A DNA stretch of 64,000 bases. Source: Archilochus colubris (Eukaryota; Chordata; Aves; Apodiformes; Trochilidae). Where the stretch lies: contig CM041109.1 of the NCBI GenBank assembly GCA_023079485.1, positions 1,311,549 through 1,375,548 of the forward strand. The letters run 5' to 3'. The notes beneath the pieces are model-generated. The model was not told where the DNA came from. It did not search any database and worked only from the letters and a program-made list of their open reading frames with translations. Position numbers and translations under genes: made by a program. Below, piece after piece: positions 34,012 through 49,000 of this stretch (positions are counted from its first letter, which is position 1; the number at the start of each line of letters is the position of its first letter).

Positions 34012-34089
34012 TCAGTCACTGTCCGAGCCCACGGCCGAAGATCCTTTCCGTTTCCGTTTGGCGGGTTTGGGTTTGGTGTCTTCTTCCTC
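34012..34089 (-). CDS. INTS3: INTS3 last exon (stop codon)
   Basis: 78 bp including TGA. It encodes [20 protein letters not shown] and GSDSD. The basic cluster is a probable nuclear localisation signal. Confidence 0.96.
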   Translation of the reverse strand, partial: EEEDTKPKPAKRKRKGSSAVGSDSD

Positions 34090-37000
34090 CTGCGCCGGGA
34101 GAGGGGAAAGCAGGGGGGTGGGGGGAGGGTGTCAGTGTCACCTTGTGGCGGGGACGAGGCCGAAGGGTGTCGGGGGACACAGCGGGGGACAGCGGGGGAC
34201 ACTGACCGAGGCGCTGCTGGACGCTGACTCCTCCTCGTTGTTGGGGGGTTGGGCCGCGTTCTTGCGGCTGCGGGGGCTGGAGAGCGGCGCTTTGCGGCGG
34301 CTCTTGGGTGGCTTGGTGGAGGAGTCTTCATATTCCTCTGCCAGGGAGAAGAGGTCACTGAACCTGGGGAGGAAGCAGGAGAGTGAGGGGGGGTGGGTGG
34401 AGGTGGTGGGAGCTTGGTTTTGGGGGTGCCCATCCCCATCAAGCCCATGGTTGTGATGGGATGAGGAGGAATGGTTGGGATGGGATGAGGAGGAATGGTT
34501 GGGATGGGATGAGGGGGAATGGTTGGGATGGGATGAGGAGGAATGGTTGGGATGGGATGAGGGGGAATGGTTGGGATGGGATGAGGGAGAATGGTGGTGA
34601 TGGGATGAGGGGGAATGGTTGGGATGGGATGAGGAAGAATGGTTGGGATGGGATGAGGGGGAATGGTGGTGATGGGATGAGGAGGAATGGTTGGGATGGG
34701 ATGAACAACAATGGTTGGGATGGGATGAGGGGGAATGGTGGCAATGGGATGAAGAGCAAATGGTTGTAGAGACAGGATGAGGACCAATGGTTTTGATGGG
34801 ATGAGGATCAATGGTTGTGAGGGGATGAGCAGCAATGGTTCTAAATTACAGAAGAGATTTGGATTGGATGTTAGGAGAAAATTCTGAACCATGAGGGTGG
34901 CAGAAAAATGGCACAGGGTGCCCAGGGAGGTGGTTGAGGCCCCATCCCTGGAGATATTCAAGGTGAGGCTTGAGGAAGCTCTGGTTGAGGGTGTCCCTGC
35001 TGAGTGCAGGGGTTGGACTGGGAGACCTGCAGAGGTCCCTTCCCACCCACACTGTTCTGGCATTCTATGATCCCAACTCACTTCATCTTGTGGGCTTCAT
35101 CACAGCTGGCCTGGACGTGCTGCAGTGCCTGCAGGATTGGGGTTTGGCTGAAAACTGCCAAGGAAGCAGGAGAAAAGGGGAGTCAGAAACCTGCTGGGTG
35201 CCCCCCAGGCAGGGGAACCCTCCCAGACCCTTCCCCAGCATCCCAGGTTTGGGATACAGGCTTGGCAAGGGGGCTCCCAGTATCCCCCAGCATCCCAGTT
35301 CCCTGGGAGGGGTACCTCAGGGGGACAGCAAATGGTGATGGTGACACCTCAGGGGGAGGGGGACAGGGCTGGGGGTGGTGGTGGCAGCTCTAGGGGTGTG
35401 GTGGCAGCTCCAGGGGGGAGGTGGCAGCCCTGGGGGTAGGAAGTAGCAGCACCAGGCAGGTGGTGGCAGCTCTGGGTGGGGTGGCAGCTCTTGGGGAGGT
35501 GGAGGCAGCCCTGGAGGGTGTGGTGGCAGCTCTGGAGGGTGTGGTGACAGCCCTGGAGGGTGTGGTGACAGCCCTGGAGGGTGTGGTGACAGCCCTGGAG
35601 GGTGGTACCTACAGTTCTGTTTGGTGTTGGTCAGGTTGAGGCGCAGGTTGTCCAAGTGCTCCAGGATCTGCTCCAGGGTGAGCTGGGCCAGTTTGCTGCT
35701 GGAGCTGCGCAGGCTGAGGGCAGAGACACCACGGGAGTCAGGCACCCCCCTACTGCCCCACCCACCCCAAAACATCGGGGTCCCTCCCCCTCACCAAGTG
35801 CCACCACCTGGCAGCAGCACCCCCAGGGAGATGTGGGGCACAGCATCACAGGAGCCATTTTTCCAGTTTGGGGACAAATCCTGCTCAGGGTGCTCACCCC
35901 CCACCCCCCAAGGCCACAGGATGGTGCCAGCACCCTGGGTGCTGCCAGGAGGCAGGGAGGGAGCTGGTGGCTCATTAATTAAACAAAAATTGGACCTGGA
36001 CACGGTCTGGGACCCCGAGAACAGTGGAGCTGTTGACAGAACTGTCACGGTTGGAGAAGATCTCCAGGATTCCCCCCCCTGGCCAAGCCTCCAGCTTCCA
36101 GGGGCCCTGAATGAACCCAGGGGGAGGAGGAGCAGCCAAAAATGTCCCCAGGGAGCTGGGAGGATGGGGACACCCTCGAGGTGGTCCCAAGGTGGTCGCT
36201 CTCCCGTTGGGTGCTCGGGAGATTGATGGTGGGAGGGGGGTGGGCAGAGGGGCTGCTGTCCTCTCCCAGGACACGAGGTGGCCTTCAGGCTCCAGAGATG
36301 GGAATCCAACTGGGAGAGAGCAGGGAGGAGCCTGGAGCAGCCCCCCCTCTACTCATCCCCAACTCAGAGCTCAGAACAGAGGTCTGGGGGCTCCTGGAGC
36401 AGCTCCTCCTCTTCTGCCCCCAACCCAGAGCTTGGAACAGGGGGCTGGGGGCTGCAGAACCAACCCTCCCATCCTCTCCCCCAGCCCAAAATATGGGGGA
36501 GCAAGCTGGGGGGATTCTTAGAGCAACCCCCCCACTCTTCTGCCCCCAACCCAGAGACTGTTACAGGGGTCTGGGGGTTCCTGGAGAAATCCCTAATCCT
36601 CTTCCCCACCCCTGAACCTGTTTTACAGGGGTCTGGGGGCTGCTGGAGCAACACACCCACCCCCCAAGCCCCCATCACCCCCAACCCAAAGCTTGGGGGA
36701 GGGGGCTTGGGGCTCCTGGAACTCTTCACCCTCTTCTGCCCCCAACCTCAAGCCTGGCACTGGGGGCTCTCAGAGCAGCCCCCCCCTCCTCTCCCCACCC
36801 CCAGGGACACAGCTGGGTCTGCACCAGGGCAATGCTGGGTTTTGAGGTTGGATAAAAAGGTTGGGAGGAGGATCCTGTCCTGGATCTGTGTCCTCCAGGA
36901 GCTGTGTGCAGCCCAGGGAGCTCCTGCCAGCCCTGCCATCCCTACCCAAGGACAGCTCAGCCATGTGCCACCAGGCCAGGGTCCCATCCTGCTCTCCTGG

Positions 37001-40000
37001 GAGGGTCCAGCAGCACCCAGAGCTCTGCCCATGGGTGGCTGAGAACAAACCCTCCTCAACCCCTTCCTTCCAAGGGCAGGAAGAGAGCAGGAACCTCACC
37101 CTGGGATGATGGGACTGAACCTTCAGGAGCTGAGCCCCATCCTCCAGGACCCCAACAGAGGTCAAGTGAAGCACGACCAGAAGATCACTGCCACCAAAAG
37201 AGGTTCTGGAGACACCCAGGTGGGCTGAGCAGAGGGGTCTGCAGCTGGGTCTGTCCCTTGGTCTCTGGTGGCCCCAGGGGGACCTGTCCTGGTCCCTCAC
37301 CTTTGGCGTTTCCGTGGGAGACTGTTGTTCTTGATCAGCAAGGATTTGATGTGCTCAGCCAGGAGGTCGTCGTGTTTGATGCACCAGTGCCTCAGGATGC
37401 TGGTGGTGAATTGGTCATCAGGGTGGCAGGGCCTGCTCAGAACCATCTTCACCATCTCCTCACTGGGCCTAAGACAAAGAAGAAAAGGCACTGAGGGGTC
37501 TGCAGAGTGAAGAGTAGGGAGATCCTGGCTCAGGTTGTCCCAAGAAGCTGTGGGACAGTGTTGAAGGCTAGGTTGGATGGGGCTTGGAGCAAGCTGGAGG
37601 TGTTCCTGCCCAAGGGGCTTGGATGAGCTTGAGATCATGGAATGATTTTGAGTTGGAAGGGACCTTTAAGGCCATCCAGATGCTGCAAAAGATGGTTGGA
37701 TACCAGGAACAATTTCTTGACCAACAGAGTGGTCAAGCCTTGGGATAGGGCTGCAATGTCAGTGGTGGAGTCACCATCCCTGGCAGAGTTCACAGAAGAT
37801 GCAGAGGGGGTGCTGAGGGACCCAGTTTCATGGGCACAGTGGGGTTGGATTGGACTTGATGACCTTGGGAGGTCTTTTCCAACCCTGACTCCATGATTCT
37901 GTGACCTTTAAGGTGGTTGCTCCCTCCCTGGAGGTTTTCCAGGCCAGGTTGGATGGGATTTGGAACCACCTGAGCTGGTGGGGGGTGTCCCAGCCCAAGA
38001 CACTGGATGAGGGACTGGATGGGCTTTCAGGTCCCTCCAACCCAAACCTTGGGGGTTTCCTCCATGCCTCACTCCTCAAGCCAGAGTGGGTGGCACCCCC
38101 TTATCCCCAGGACACTGAGTGTGCTCAGAAAGCCACCAGTGAGCTGGGAACAAAAGTGTCCCCAGGGTCCTTACTTCTCTCTCCTCAGCTGCAGCAGCAG
38201 GCAGGACAATGCCTCGGGGTGGTCTGTAAGGGAAAGGACATGCTCAGAATGGAAGCTGGTGGTCACCACACCTCTCTGTGTCCCTCTCTGTCCCTCCATG
38301 TCCCTCACCAGGTGGGGGACAGCTCACCTTTGTATTTGAGGTGCTGCAGGATGGGGATGATGGTCTCCAGAGGAATGTTGTGGGCAAGGAAGAGCTGCCA
38401 GGTGCAATACTGCTCAAAGGTTTCCCAGTCCAGGCTTTGAACTAATTAAAAAAAAAAAAAAAACAACAGAAAAACAGAGGATGGTGAGGAGAAACCTGCT
38501 CAGAGGGGTGGCAGGGACCTGCCAGGGCCACCACAAAGCCCCAGCCCAGGAGCTCCTGCACCTCTGTGAGCTGAAATTCCATTTCATAGCCACGAGGGGA
38601 CCTGGGTCACCCCTCAGTGATCCTGGGGGGATAGTGAGGAAGGAGAGGACATGGCCTTCAACACTTCCAGGCATGGGGCAGCCACAGCTTCTTGAAGCAA
38701 CCTGGGCCAGGGTCTCACCAGCCCCAGAGTGAAGAATTTCATCCTCATGTCCAACCTACATCTACCTCCTTCCAGCTTGAACCCATCACCCCTTGCCCTA
38801 TGCTATAGAAAGTCAGGGATCTGGGGGTGTCTCTGCAAAATGGGGGAGGGCTCAAAGGGCAGGAGAGCTTGAGGGTCCCCCAGGAGCTGCTCTGCTTTCT
38901 CCTCATCCTCCTTGGGCTGTGCTGGTCCTACTCACTCAAGATGTTCAGCACTGAATCCTTCCGGAACATGACGAGATTCCCCATCATCACGTGGCACACC
39001 AGCTCCTGCAGCTGGGGGGCAGAGAACAAGAAGTGGGTCAGTGGGATGCTCAGACTCTGCAGGAGTCCCCCTGGATCACCAAGCAGGTCCTGGAGAGCAA
39101 GCAGAGAAGCTGTCACTCTGCCAACATCATCTGAAAAAGCAGGGATGGAGTGGAATGTCCTGGGCTGCAGGTGGCTCCTCAGTCAGAGCTGAGGGAAAGC
39201 AGCTCCAGGAGAGAGGAGCCCTCATCCAGAGGGTCTGGAGAGCTTCCTGGGATGGAGAGCAAGGACAGACAGGAGATCCCCATGAACTGGGCCAGGTGAT
39301 GGTGGGATGGTGGTGTCCTGCTCTCTGGGACCTGCTCCTCCTGCTCTAGGTGCTCCCAGATTTGGGCTTTGGCCAAGGGATGCACAAAACCCACCTGAGA
39401 GCTCAGGAGGCTGCTGGGACAGCTCTGACAAGCTGGGACCTCTCTACCTGGGGCTTCAGACCCTCTCTGCTCTTCAGGACACTGCCCAGATGTGTGGTTC
39501 TGCCTTCCTGGACCCACCTCCCATGTGCTGGGGAGAGGTGGAAGGGATGGGATGCGTGGGCAGGTGCACCATAGAGGGGACAGGAGCTCGGGAGCACCTT
39601 GGCTCTCATCTACCTCCCTTTAGATGGAATATCAGGAAAAATTCCTAGACTGGAAGAGTGGCCAAGCATGGGGACAGATTGCCTGGGGTGGTGGTGGAGT
39701 CACCATCCCTTGGAGGGGTTCAAAAAACCCCAGGTGGCTGTGGCACTGAGGGATGTGGCTCAGTGGGGTTGGGCTGAGGGTTGGGTTTGATGACCTTGGA
39801 GGTCTTGTCCAACCTTCAAGCTTCCTCCTGGCTCCTCTGGAGGCACATGGAGACCCCAGGATGGGCTGAGCCACCCAGAGGGGGTGGTGGGACCAAGCAG
39901 GCAGAGCATCCCAGGGAAACAGATGAAGAATAACAGGAAGGAACGAAGGAATTGGAGAAGGGAGGGGAGAGGAAACGCTCTGGGGCTTTGTTGGGAAAAA

Positions 40001-43000
40001 ACAAACCCTTGGGACAGAGCTCAGGAGCAGAGGAGGGAACTCAGGGGCTGAGCTGTGGGGGGAGAGGTCGGGGCCATCGTGACTCCAACTTTTCCTGTAC
40101 CCAACTCCAGTTCCAGCCCTGCCAAGGAAAACTTGCTGGCGAGGCGTTCCGGCCCCGGCGCAGCTGGGAACAGCTCGGATGGGAGGGTGGCTGCCCCTGG
40201 ACTGGTGAAGAAATAGTGGGAGTTAAAGGGTTATCAGGAAAATCACTGCTCCAGAGCAGCCCAGACAGCAGAAACATCCAGCTCAGCATTCCTGCCCCCA
40301 GCTTGCCCCCGGGGGGGGGGACTATTTTTGGGTTGCTGGTGGCAACTCGGGCGTCAACACCCTGGGGAGAAGGTTCCTTCCAGGAGGGTTTAATCAGGGT
40401 TTGGATTTCCTTGAAGGGGGTGTCCCGCTTTTCCTGCACCCTGGGAGCTCATTATTGATCAGGATCATTGGTGATGTCCACCCTAGGGGTGCTTTACACC
40501 CATCCTGCAGCTCAAGAGAGGGAGCAGAGCAAATCTCTGCAGAATTCCAGGCAGATCTTTGGGAAGCAGAGTTGGGAGTCAGCCTGGGGCCACAGCAGCT
40601 CCTCAAGGGCTATCAGGAGGAGGTTTGGGGCACTGAAATAATAGGGGCAAGGAGGAATGCTGCCCCATGGATGGATTTTTAGGTTTAAAGCTCCTGGGAG
40701 AGGAGGAGACAAGGGGTGACACATCAGGAAGGTGCTGCCCCCCACCCCAGACACCTCCTCCTTACCTGGAAGGAGTCAATGACTGCTACAATCATGTTCA
40801 GCAGCTCTCCACTTCGTAGGGTCTCATCTGGGAACTGGAAGAGCCCAGAAAACAAAGCAGGGTTGAAGAAAGGACCCACAGGAGAGGCCAAACAAAAGCT
40901 CCCACCCCCTAGCAGGAGCTGTGCAGAACCTGAAGGGCTCCAGGAAACCTGGGGAGGGACTTGGGACAAGGGGCTGGAGGGATGGGATGAGAGGGAATGG
41001 CTTGGAACTGGAAGAGGGGAGATGGAGAGGAGAAACTGGGGAGAAATTCTTTGGGTTGAGGGTGTTGAGCCCCAGGTTGCCCCCCCAGAAGCTGTGGCTG
41101 CCCCATCCCTGGAATTGTTGAAGGTTTGGATGGGGTTTGGAGCCCCCTGGGCTGGGGGGAGGGGTCCCTGCCCATGCAAGGAGTGGAATGAGAGGAATTT
41201 TTAAGGTGCCTCCAACCCAACCCATTCCATGATTCCATGAGAGCTGAGGAAGTTATCAAGCCAAGCCAGGCCACCAGGTTCCTAGGGCCCATTTTTCCCC
41301 ATCCTCACAGGCTCTGCTCTCCCACCCAGCTCTTTGGGGGGCTCAGCAGCACTGCAAGGAAATGAAACTAAAAAAAACCTCAACCCAGGGGGGGCAGAAG
41401 GCTGGGAAAAGGGGCAGCAGGGTTGGGATCTTGATGTCCAGGCAGGCTGCACTCAGGATGTTCTGCCTGACTTCCAGCTGCTCCCCCTGCCCATGGGGGC
41501 AGCAATCTGAAACACCATCACCCACCCCCTTTTTTTTTTTTTTTTTGTAGTGGAAAGCTGTAAAACACCAAAATCTCAAGGAGAGGATCCAGCTCTCTAC
41601 CAGGAGCTTGAACAGTGCTGATTCTGGGTTGGACTTGATGACCTCCAGAGGTTCCTTCCAACTTGATGATGGTGCTGCAGGGTTTGCTGGAGGTTCTTCT
41701 CCCCCCTTTCCCCATAGAAGCCCTCGGGAAGTGCTTGTGAGGAATGGGCCTGGACGACCTCAAGGTCCAGGCAGATGTTTCTGCTGACCCAGCCAGAAAG
41801 GAGGGAGGAGCAGGGCCAGCTCATTCCTCCCAGGGAATCAGAAAGTACAGACAGATCCATGACCCCCTCCACGCCTGTCTCTCCAAGCCCTCCCTCCCCC
41901 CAAACTGGGATGGTTGGATGCTCCTTGGAAGCATCCTCCACCCTGGAAGCATTTCAGACAGAAGGTGACAGGAACAGCAGCTCTGTCCAAGGGTCAGGCT
42001 GGCTCAACTGAGACCCATCTGCTGGAGATGCCTGGTTCCCCATTCCAAATGTGAATTGGGTCAACTTGGACCTGACTGCAGCACTTCCAAACATGTTCTC
42101 TCTCCACCAAGCCCAGCTGGCTCCAGCTCAGCACCAAGTGCTGACAGCAATAAAACCTCTCCTGAAACCCAAGGCTTGAGGGCAGGCAGCAGAGCTCCTT
42201 CCAAGCACTGCTCCCCCCCCCCAAAGCTCTGACACATCTGCTCAGAACCTTCTCCAGAAGAGGAGCAGCAGAGAAGCAAAACTTGACCCAGAGAACATGG
42301 TGCTGGGAGCTGAGAACGTGCAGGATGAGGCAGCCCCACATCCATGGAGCACACCAGAGCACAATGTGGGGCTGGAAGGCCACATGCTGACCCCTAAAAA
42401 GCCCCTGGGGGGTGAATGGAGACTCTGAGAGAACTTTTTCTAAGATCTAGAGGTTCTCTGCTGCAGTAGAAATCTTAAAAAGGAGCAGCTGAGAGACCTG
42501 GGGTGTTCAGCCTGGAGAAAAGGGGGCTGGGGGGAGACCACCTTGCTCTCTGAAACTCCCTGAAAGGTTGAAGCGAGGTGAGGGTGGTTTCTTCTCCCAT
42601 GGAACAACTGATGGCACAAGAGGAAACGGCCTCAAGTTTCTCCAGGAGAGGTTTAGATTGGATATCAGGACTGATTTCTTCACTGACAGAGGGGTCAAGC
42701 CTTGGGCCCAGGCTGCCCAGGGCAGTGATGGAGTCACCATCCCTGAAGGGGTCAAAACCCATGGGTGGGATTGGGCTGATGATCTTCTTGGAGGTCTTCT
42801 CTGACCTTAATGATTCTGTGATTCTATGTTTTGAAGCTCAGAAGCAAAGCAGCCCAGCTCCAAGCCTGCCTGCAGGAATCACAGAATCATGGAATGGTTT
42901 GGGTTGGAAGGAACCTTCAAGCTCATTCAGTTCCAACTGCCCTGTGTGGGCAGGGGACACAGGATGCTCAAAGAATTAAGAGTTCCAATTGGAAAAGACC

Positions 43001-46000
43001 TTCAGGATCATCAAGTCCAACCATACCTCAACTCTACCACCCATTAACCCAACTCTCCCAAGTCCAGAGATGTCCCCAGCACCTGAACTGGGGCTGCTGG
43101 TGCCTCACCTCTGTGTAAATGGAAGGGGTGAGGTAGCAGAGCAGGCGCACGTCGTCCTCCTGGCAGGCTTTCATGTCCATCATCAGACACGTGTGGAGGT
43201 CCCCCAGCTGTGTGGCCTGGGCAAAGGACTCATAGAGGTTCATCTTCCCTGCTGCAGCTTTGCTGGAAGGAGATTTGTTCAGGTGAAGAGGAACCTGGGG
43301 GCTTCAGGATGCCCTGGGATGGGGACACCAAGCTGAGCTCCCTCTTGGAGCACAAACCAAGGTGGAGCTTGGCTGTGTCCCTGCTGTCCTACCTGGCTTT
43401 TAGGTAGTACAGGAGGTGGTAACCAATCTTGGGTTGCTTCTGGTAGAGCTCTGAGAGGAGATCCAGCAGCAGGGAGAAGCCACTGTTATCCTCCTGCATC
43501 TGGCAGAGGTTCCTTGGGGAGCAGAGGAGATGGGTGTCACCCGAGATGCCACCACCTCATGGGGACACCCAACTCCCAAGCCACCTTGTAGGGATCCCAG
43601 GCGTCCACAAGGGACCTGGGGTTTCCCTGTAACTTGAAGCCAAATAAAAGGATCAAGAAGGGATCAACCCTGGGCCAAGCGTGGCAGGATGAGACCCAAA
43701 GGAACCCACCTAAAAAGTCCCCAACCAGCTCATCCCAAAATTCCAGAGGCCATACCTAAATATTAGGTAGAGAGGCTTCCCCACTGACTCCTCCAGAGAC
43801 CTGTGGGATAAACACAACACTCAGAGCTCTGGTGTGCCCAACCTTTGCCTTTCCTCAGAAAAAAAAACAACCTGGACCTTGCTTGCTGTGCTCCTGAGGC
43901 CACCAAGGGTGAGGAGGGGACAGGAATGGTCCTGTTGGCAGAACCCAGCAGCTCTGGCTCTGAGCCCTGGTCCAAAAACAACCCCAAAGAAGTGTGGCTG
44001 GAGCACTGTGTGCCCTGGAAGCCACCAGAGCATCACCTAAACTGGGTTCTGCCTCGAGGCCAGGTGGCTGCAGGATGTCCTTGTGCTGGGGGGGAAGAGG
44101 AAGATGCTTTCCTTCAAGCCCTGCATGTGACAAGTGTTGGAGGTCAGCTCCGTGGTGACTTCTTGTGACCCCTGGACTGCTCTAGAGGGAAGTTCTTGGC
44201 TGGAGCACAACCTCCTAAAACCCATCAGTGTTTTACTGGGGAAAGCCCCAAGCTCCAGTGTGAAAGGATGAAACACACAAACCCCTGAACCAAAAAAAAA
44301 AAACCCCAAACAACCCAAAAAATCTAAAAAAAATTCCAATAAATAATAATAATAATAATAATAAAAGATCCTTACTCCTCTGTGATTTCTTCTGGCAAAA
44401 CCTCCCCTCGGAAATGAGCCTTGAACAGCTCCTGGAGGCAGGAGGCCAACACTGACAACTGCTCCGAGTCAAAGTCCTCCTGGGAGGGAGAAAGGAAGCG
44501 TTGAGAGGAGAAAGCAGGAGCTGGGAAGAGGACAGCAGGGACACTGCAGGGGGAACTGTCACACTTCGGAGGAGGAGGAACTAAAAACCCTTCAGAGAAG
44601 GGCGGGACACAGAGGGCTCCATTCCCTCCCCTTTCCTGCCCATGTGGAGCTTGGAGCATCCCGGGCTGGTGGGAGGTGTCCCAAACAGGGGGGGTGGGAG
44701 TGGATGAGCTTTAAGGTCCCTTCCAAGCTGATCCATGTGGTGATTCCATGCCCTGCAGCCTCCTCTCCCTCTGGGCTGCTCTTCCCCTGCTCTCCTGAAT
44801 CCACATCCATCGGGTGCTGGAAGAGCCCTGGAGCCCCCAGCTGGGTCTGCCCTGATCCGGGGGACCCTCAGGAACCCATCCCTGCCAGCACGGAGCTGGG
44901 GTTGTGGATCTGTTTCTATCCATTTGTGGGTTTGTTCTTCATCCCCTCTCTCCCCTTCATTCCCTTTTCTAGTAAATCCTTTTCCAATTTTGTTTGTTTT
45001 CCCCAATTCTCAACTTCCCAATGTTTTCAATGAAAAGGAGAATTAAAAAAAAATAAATATCTAAATTCTGGCCCCAAGTCTTCTGTCCCAGACAAGAAGT
45101 TTGGGAGGACCAAAGGACAGGGTTTGTCCTCTCTCCTCCTCGCCACCAAAAGGAAAATGAAAAGGGAATGAAGAGGAGAAAATGAAAAAAAAACCAAACA
45201 TAAAACCAGGACTTGTTCCCAGCTGGTGCTGTTGGTACCTCCAGGACTTGATCCACGATTTCCTGCATGACCTCACACTGAGCTTCCGTGTCGCTGGAGC
45301 ACAAAAACAAAAGGAAATCCAAGTTAAAAACCACCAGAAGGGGCCAAGGGGAATTTGTGCTGAGTTGGTTCTGCTCAGGACTCCAAGGAGAGGAGATGAA
45401 GGGAGATGGTTCTGCTCCAGGTTGGAGCCAGGCTTGGAGAAGAGCTCCAAGGCTTGGAAGAACCAGGCTGAGGTGTTCTAAGGGATGGCTGCAGCCAGGC
45501 AAAGAAATAAAAAGCCCCAAAGCAAGAGATGAGATCCATGTAAAGACACAAATTGTGTTCAAAAGCCAGAGGGGTTTTTTTAACCTTCTTAAAGGTGACT
45601 GGAAATTGAAGAGTGGAGGTGGGCAAGGCCATGGAGATGTTGGAGGAAGAACATGGGAAGTTCCAGCTCAACCTGAGGAGAAACTTCATCCCTGGAAGGG
45701 TGAGGGGGTCCCAGGCTGCCCTGAATGGTTCTGGAATCTCCTTCTCTGGAGTTCCAACCCCCCCTGGATGTGTCCCTGGGTGTCCTGCCCTGGGTGATCC
45801 TGGGTGGGTCATCTCTGGAGGTCCCTTCCAACCCCTCACATCTCTGTGATTCTTTGGGACACTGGTACAACTGTGTCCATGGGGGGGAGTGGAGAAGGAT
45901 GAAACTCAGCACTTTTTGCCTCCCTGGTGTGTCCTGGAGATGGGGTGGGGTGTCCTGGTCTAAGCCTGCTCTGAGGACAAATTATAAAGCTCTTAACCCA

Positions 46001-49000
46001 GAAGTTTTCCAGTCCCCTTGGCCATCTCCTGGAGGACCTCTCCTTTTTTCCAAACCTCAAGCTCTGGAGCAAGCAGAGCTGCAGACCAGCACTGAAAGGT
46101 CCCGTGTTGTCCTTGCCCTGTAGAAATCAACACAAAAAGGCACCAAACCCAACTGCTACCAACCTTCCCTTTTGCAGCTGCAGGACTTTGTCCTTCAGAG
46201 ACTCATCCAGCTGGTCCAGGAATGGTGTGATATCAACAGGCTCCTCCACAATGGTTTCTTTGATGGGATGAAACCTGAACTCCCTCTTCTTCCCTGCAAT
46301 GAAGAAAACCCCAGTGGAACACTCTGGTTGCCCAAGAAGCTCCATCTACAAAGAACTGGAGGCACTCCCTGCCCTGGCAGCAGGACTGGTGCTGGGCTGG
46401 GCTGTTGGGTGCCCCAGGACACCCCAGGACACTCAGTGGGTCCCCAAGTGCCTGGTGGCTCATCCTCAGCCCTTGCCTTCACCCTTCAGAATCATGTCAG
46501 GAAGGTGGGATGGGAACCAAAGGCAGGGGGATGGTCCAGAACTGGGGACCCTTTGGGGTTTCCCTTCAGTCCATCTCCCAAACCTGATGTTCTGGCTTGG
46601 CCTTCAAGATGCTCAACCAACCCAACAAGCTCTCTTTGAGCTTCAGGACTCTTGAAACTCAGATACCTCAACTGCTTTTCCACACCCTCATCCTCCAGGC
46701 TCATCCCAGGCCACAGAAGTGACCAACAGCCAAGTCCAGAAGACAAAAACATTCACAAAGAAGCTACCATGAAGGAGTGGGACAAGGTGGATCCTTCCTT
46801 TCCGTGGCTCTGTGTCCTTCTCAGGTGCCTCAAGCAGTTGGCTTGAGTTTGATGGGACTCTGGGACACAGTGCTACAGCCCCATGTCACACCCCTGCCCC
46901 TTCCTGGGGTTGTGACCCCTCTCCTGTAGCCCCCCCAGCATGGGAGGAAGCCCCCAAGAGTCCCACCACCAAGGCCAGGAACAGCTTGAGATGCTTGGAG
47001 GCCCCATCCTTGGAGACACTGAAGGTCAAGGCTTGATGGGGCAACCTGGTCTAGATGCAGGTGGCCCTGCTCACTGCAGGAGGGTTGGTTGGATGGGCCT
47101 TTAAGGGACCATATTTATATTTATATATATAAAGCTCCTATCACCATATTATAAGCATCCTTTGGAACCACTCTGACATGGGTTCCATGATTCTATGGTT
47201 CTATGACTTCATCTCCTGGGTGACCAGAGGGGACCTGTGGTGGATTTTTCAGCCCCGTGGCTTCCAGAGGGAGGGAGTGCAATAAAAATGGTGTGGTTGA
47301 GGGATGAGAGCCTTGAGTTTTGTGATCAGCACCTGCCCCAGGGGTTCCCAACCACACAGACACCTCGAGAGGACACTCGAGTGGAGAAAAGAGTTCCAGG
47401 GGTGGAAACTTTAGGGAATCACAGGGTTGGTTTGGTTGGACAAGACTTTTATGAGCATCAACCATAACTGAGCTCTCACCAACCATTCACCCAACTCTCC
47501 AGTGCTTAAACCATGTCCTTCAGCTCCACATCTCCAGGGCTTTGAAACCCCTCCAAGGATGGAGACTCTACCACTCCCTGGGCAGTGTTTAATTTCCATG
47601 AAGAAGTTTCTCCTCCTTTCCCATCTAAACCTCCCCTGGTGCAACTTGGAGCCATTTCCTCTTGTCCTGTTGCTTGCTTCTTGGGAAATGAACCAGCCCT
47701 GGCCCCAGCCTCCTCTCAGGAACTTGAGAGAGTGTTTAATAACCAAGCTGTGAGACAAAACCCAACAGCTTTTCCCTTTGAGCAGCAGATTCCTGAGTCT
47801 TACCCTTAGGGATGGGGAAGGAGCAGAGGTTGGGCCTCAACAACCTTCTCTGGTGGAAGGAAACCTGATTATCAAGGAGGGGGTCTGCCTGGGGTGCAAT
47901 TCCTGTCCCTGGTATGAAGGGAGCTTTGAGGGCACTGTGCTTACAGCTGGAGGTCTCAGGATCCTCCATGTCAAGAGAAAGGAGCTTCTGAGATGGGATG
48001 GTGGTCTGGGGATCATCCATCTCAAGAAGGTGTTCACAAAACTGTCTGCTGGTCTGAGGATCCTCCATCACAAGAGGAAGGAGCTCCCAAGACTGACTGG
48101 TGGTCTGGGTATCTTCCATCTCAAGGGGAAGGTGCCCACAAGGCTGGTTGGTGGTCTCAGGATCCTCCATCATGAGGGGAATGAGCTCCCAAGACTGACT
48201 GGTGGTCTGAGGATGCTCCATCTCAAGGGGAAGGTGCCCACAAGGCTGGTTGGTGGTCTCAGGATCCTCCATCATGAGGGGAATGAGCTCCCAAGACTGA
48301 CTGGTGGTCTGGGTACATTCCACCTCAGGGGGGAGGTGCCCACAAGGCTGGTTGGTGGTCTCAGGATCCTCTATCATGAGGGGAATGAGCTCCCAAGACT
48401 GACTGGTGGTCTGGGTATCTTCCATCTCAAGGGGAAGGTGCCCACAAGGCTGGTTGGTGGTCTCAGGATCCTCTATCATGAGGGGAATGAGCTCCCAAGA
48501 CTGACTGGTGGTCTGGGTACATTCCACCTCAGGGGGGAGGTGCCCACAAGGCTGGTTGGTGGTCTCAGGATCCTCTATCATGAGGGGAATGAGCTCCCAA
48601 GACTGACTGGTGGTCTGGGTATCTTCCATCTCAAGGGGAAGGTGCCCACAAGGCTGGTTGGTGGTCTCAGGATCCTCTATCATGAGGGGAATGAGCTCCC
48701 AAGACTGACTGGTGGTCTGGGTATCTTCCACCTCAGGGGGGAGGTGCTCACAAAACCAGATGATGGTCTTGGGATCCTCCATGTCAAGAAGAAGGTGTTT
48801 GCCAGACCAGCTCAAGGTCTCAGGATCCTCCACCTCAAAAGAAAGTTGCTCACTAGACCAGCTCATGGTCTCAGGGTCCTCCATCTCAAGGGGAAGGTGT
48901 TCACAAGACAAGGTGGTGTTCTCAGAATCCTCCACCTCAGGAGAAAAGTACTCTCTAGACCATCTTGTAATCTTGGTCTTGAAATCCTCCATTTCAGAAG

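Noticed and set aside
32367..34456. Two long + strand open frames (410 and 451 codons) rich in P, S and T
   Set aside because: They are antisense shadows in C-rich DNA over the INTS3 3'UTR and intergenic region; composition bias removes stop codons, and no domain is visible.
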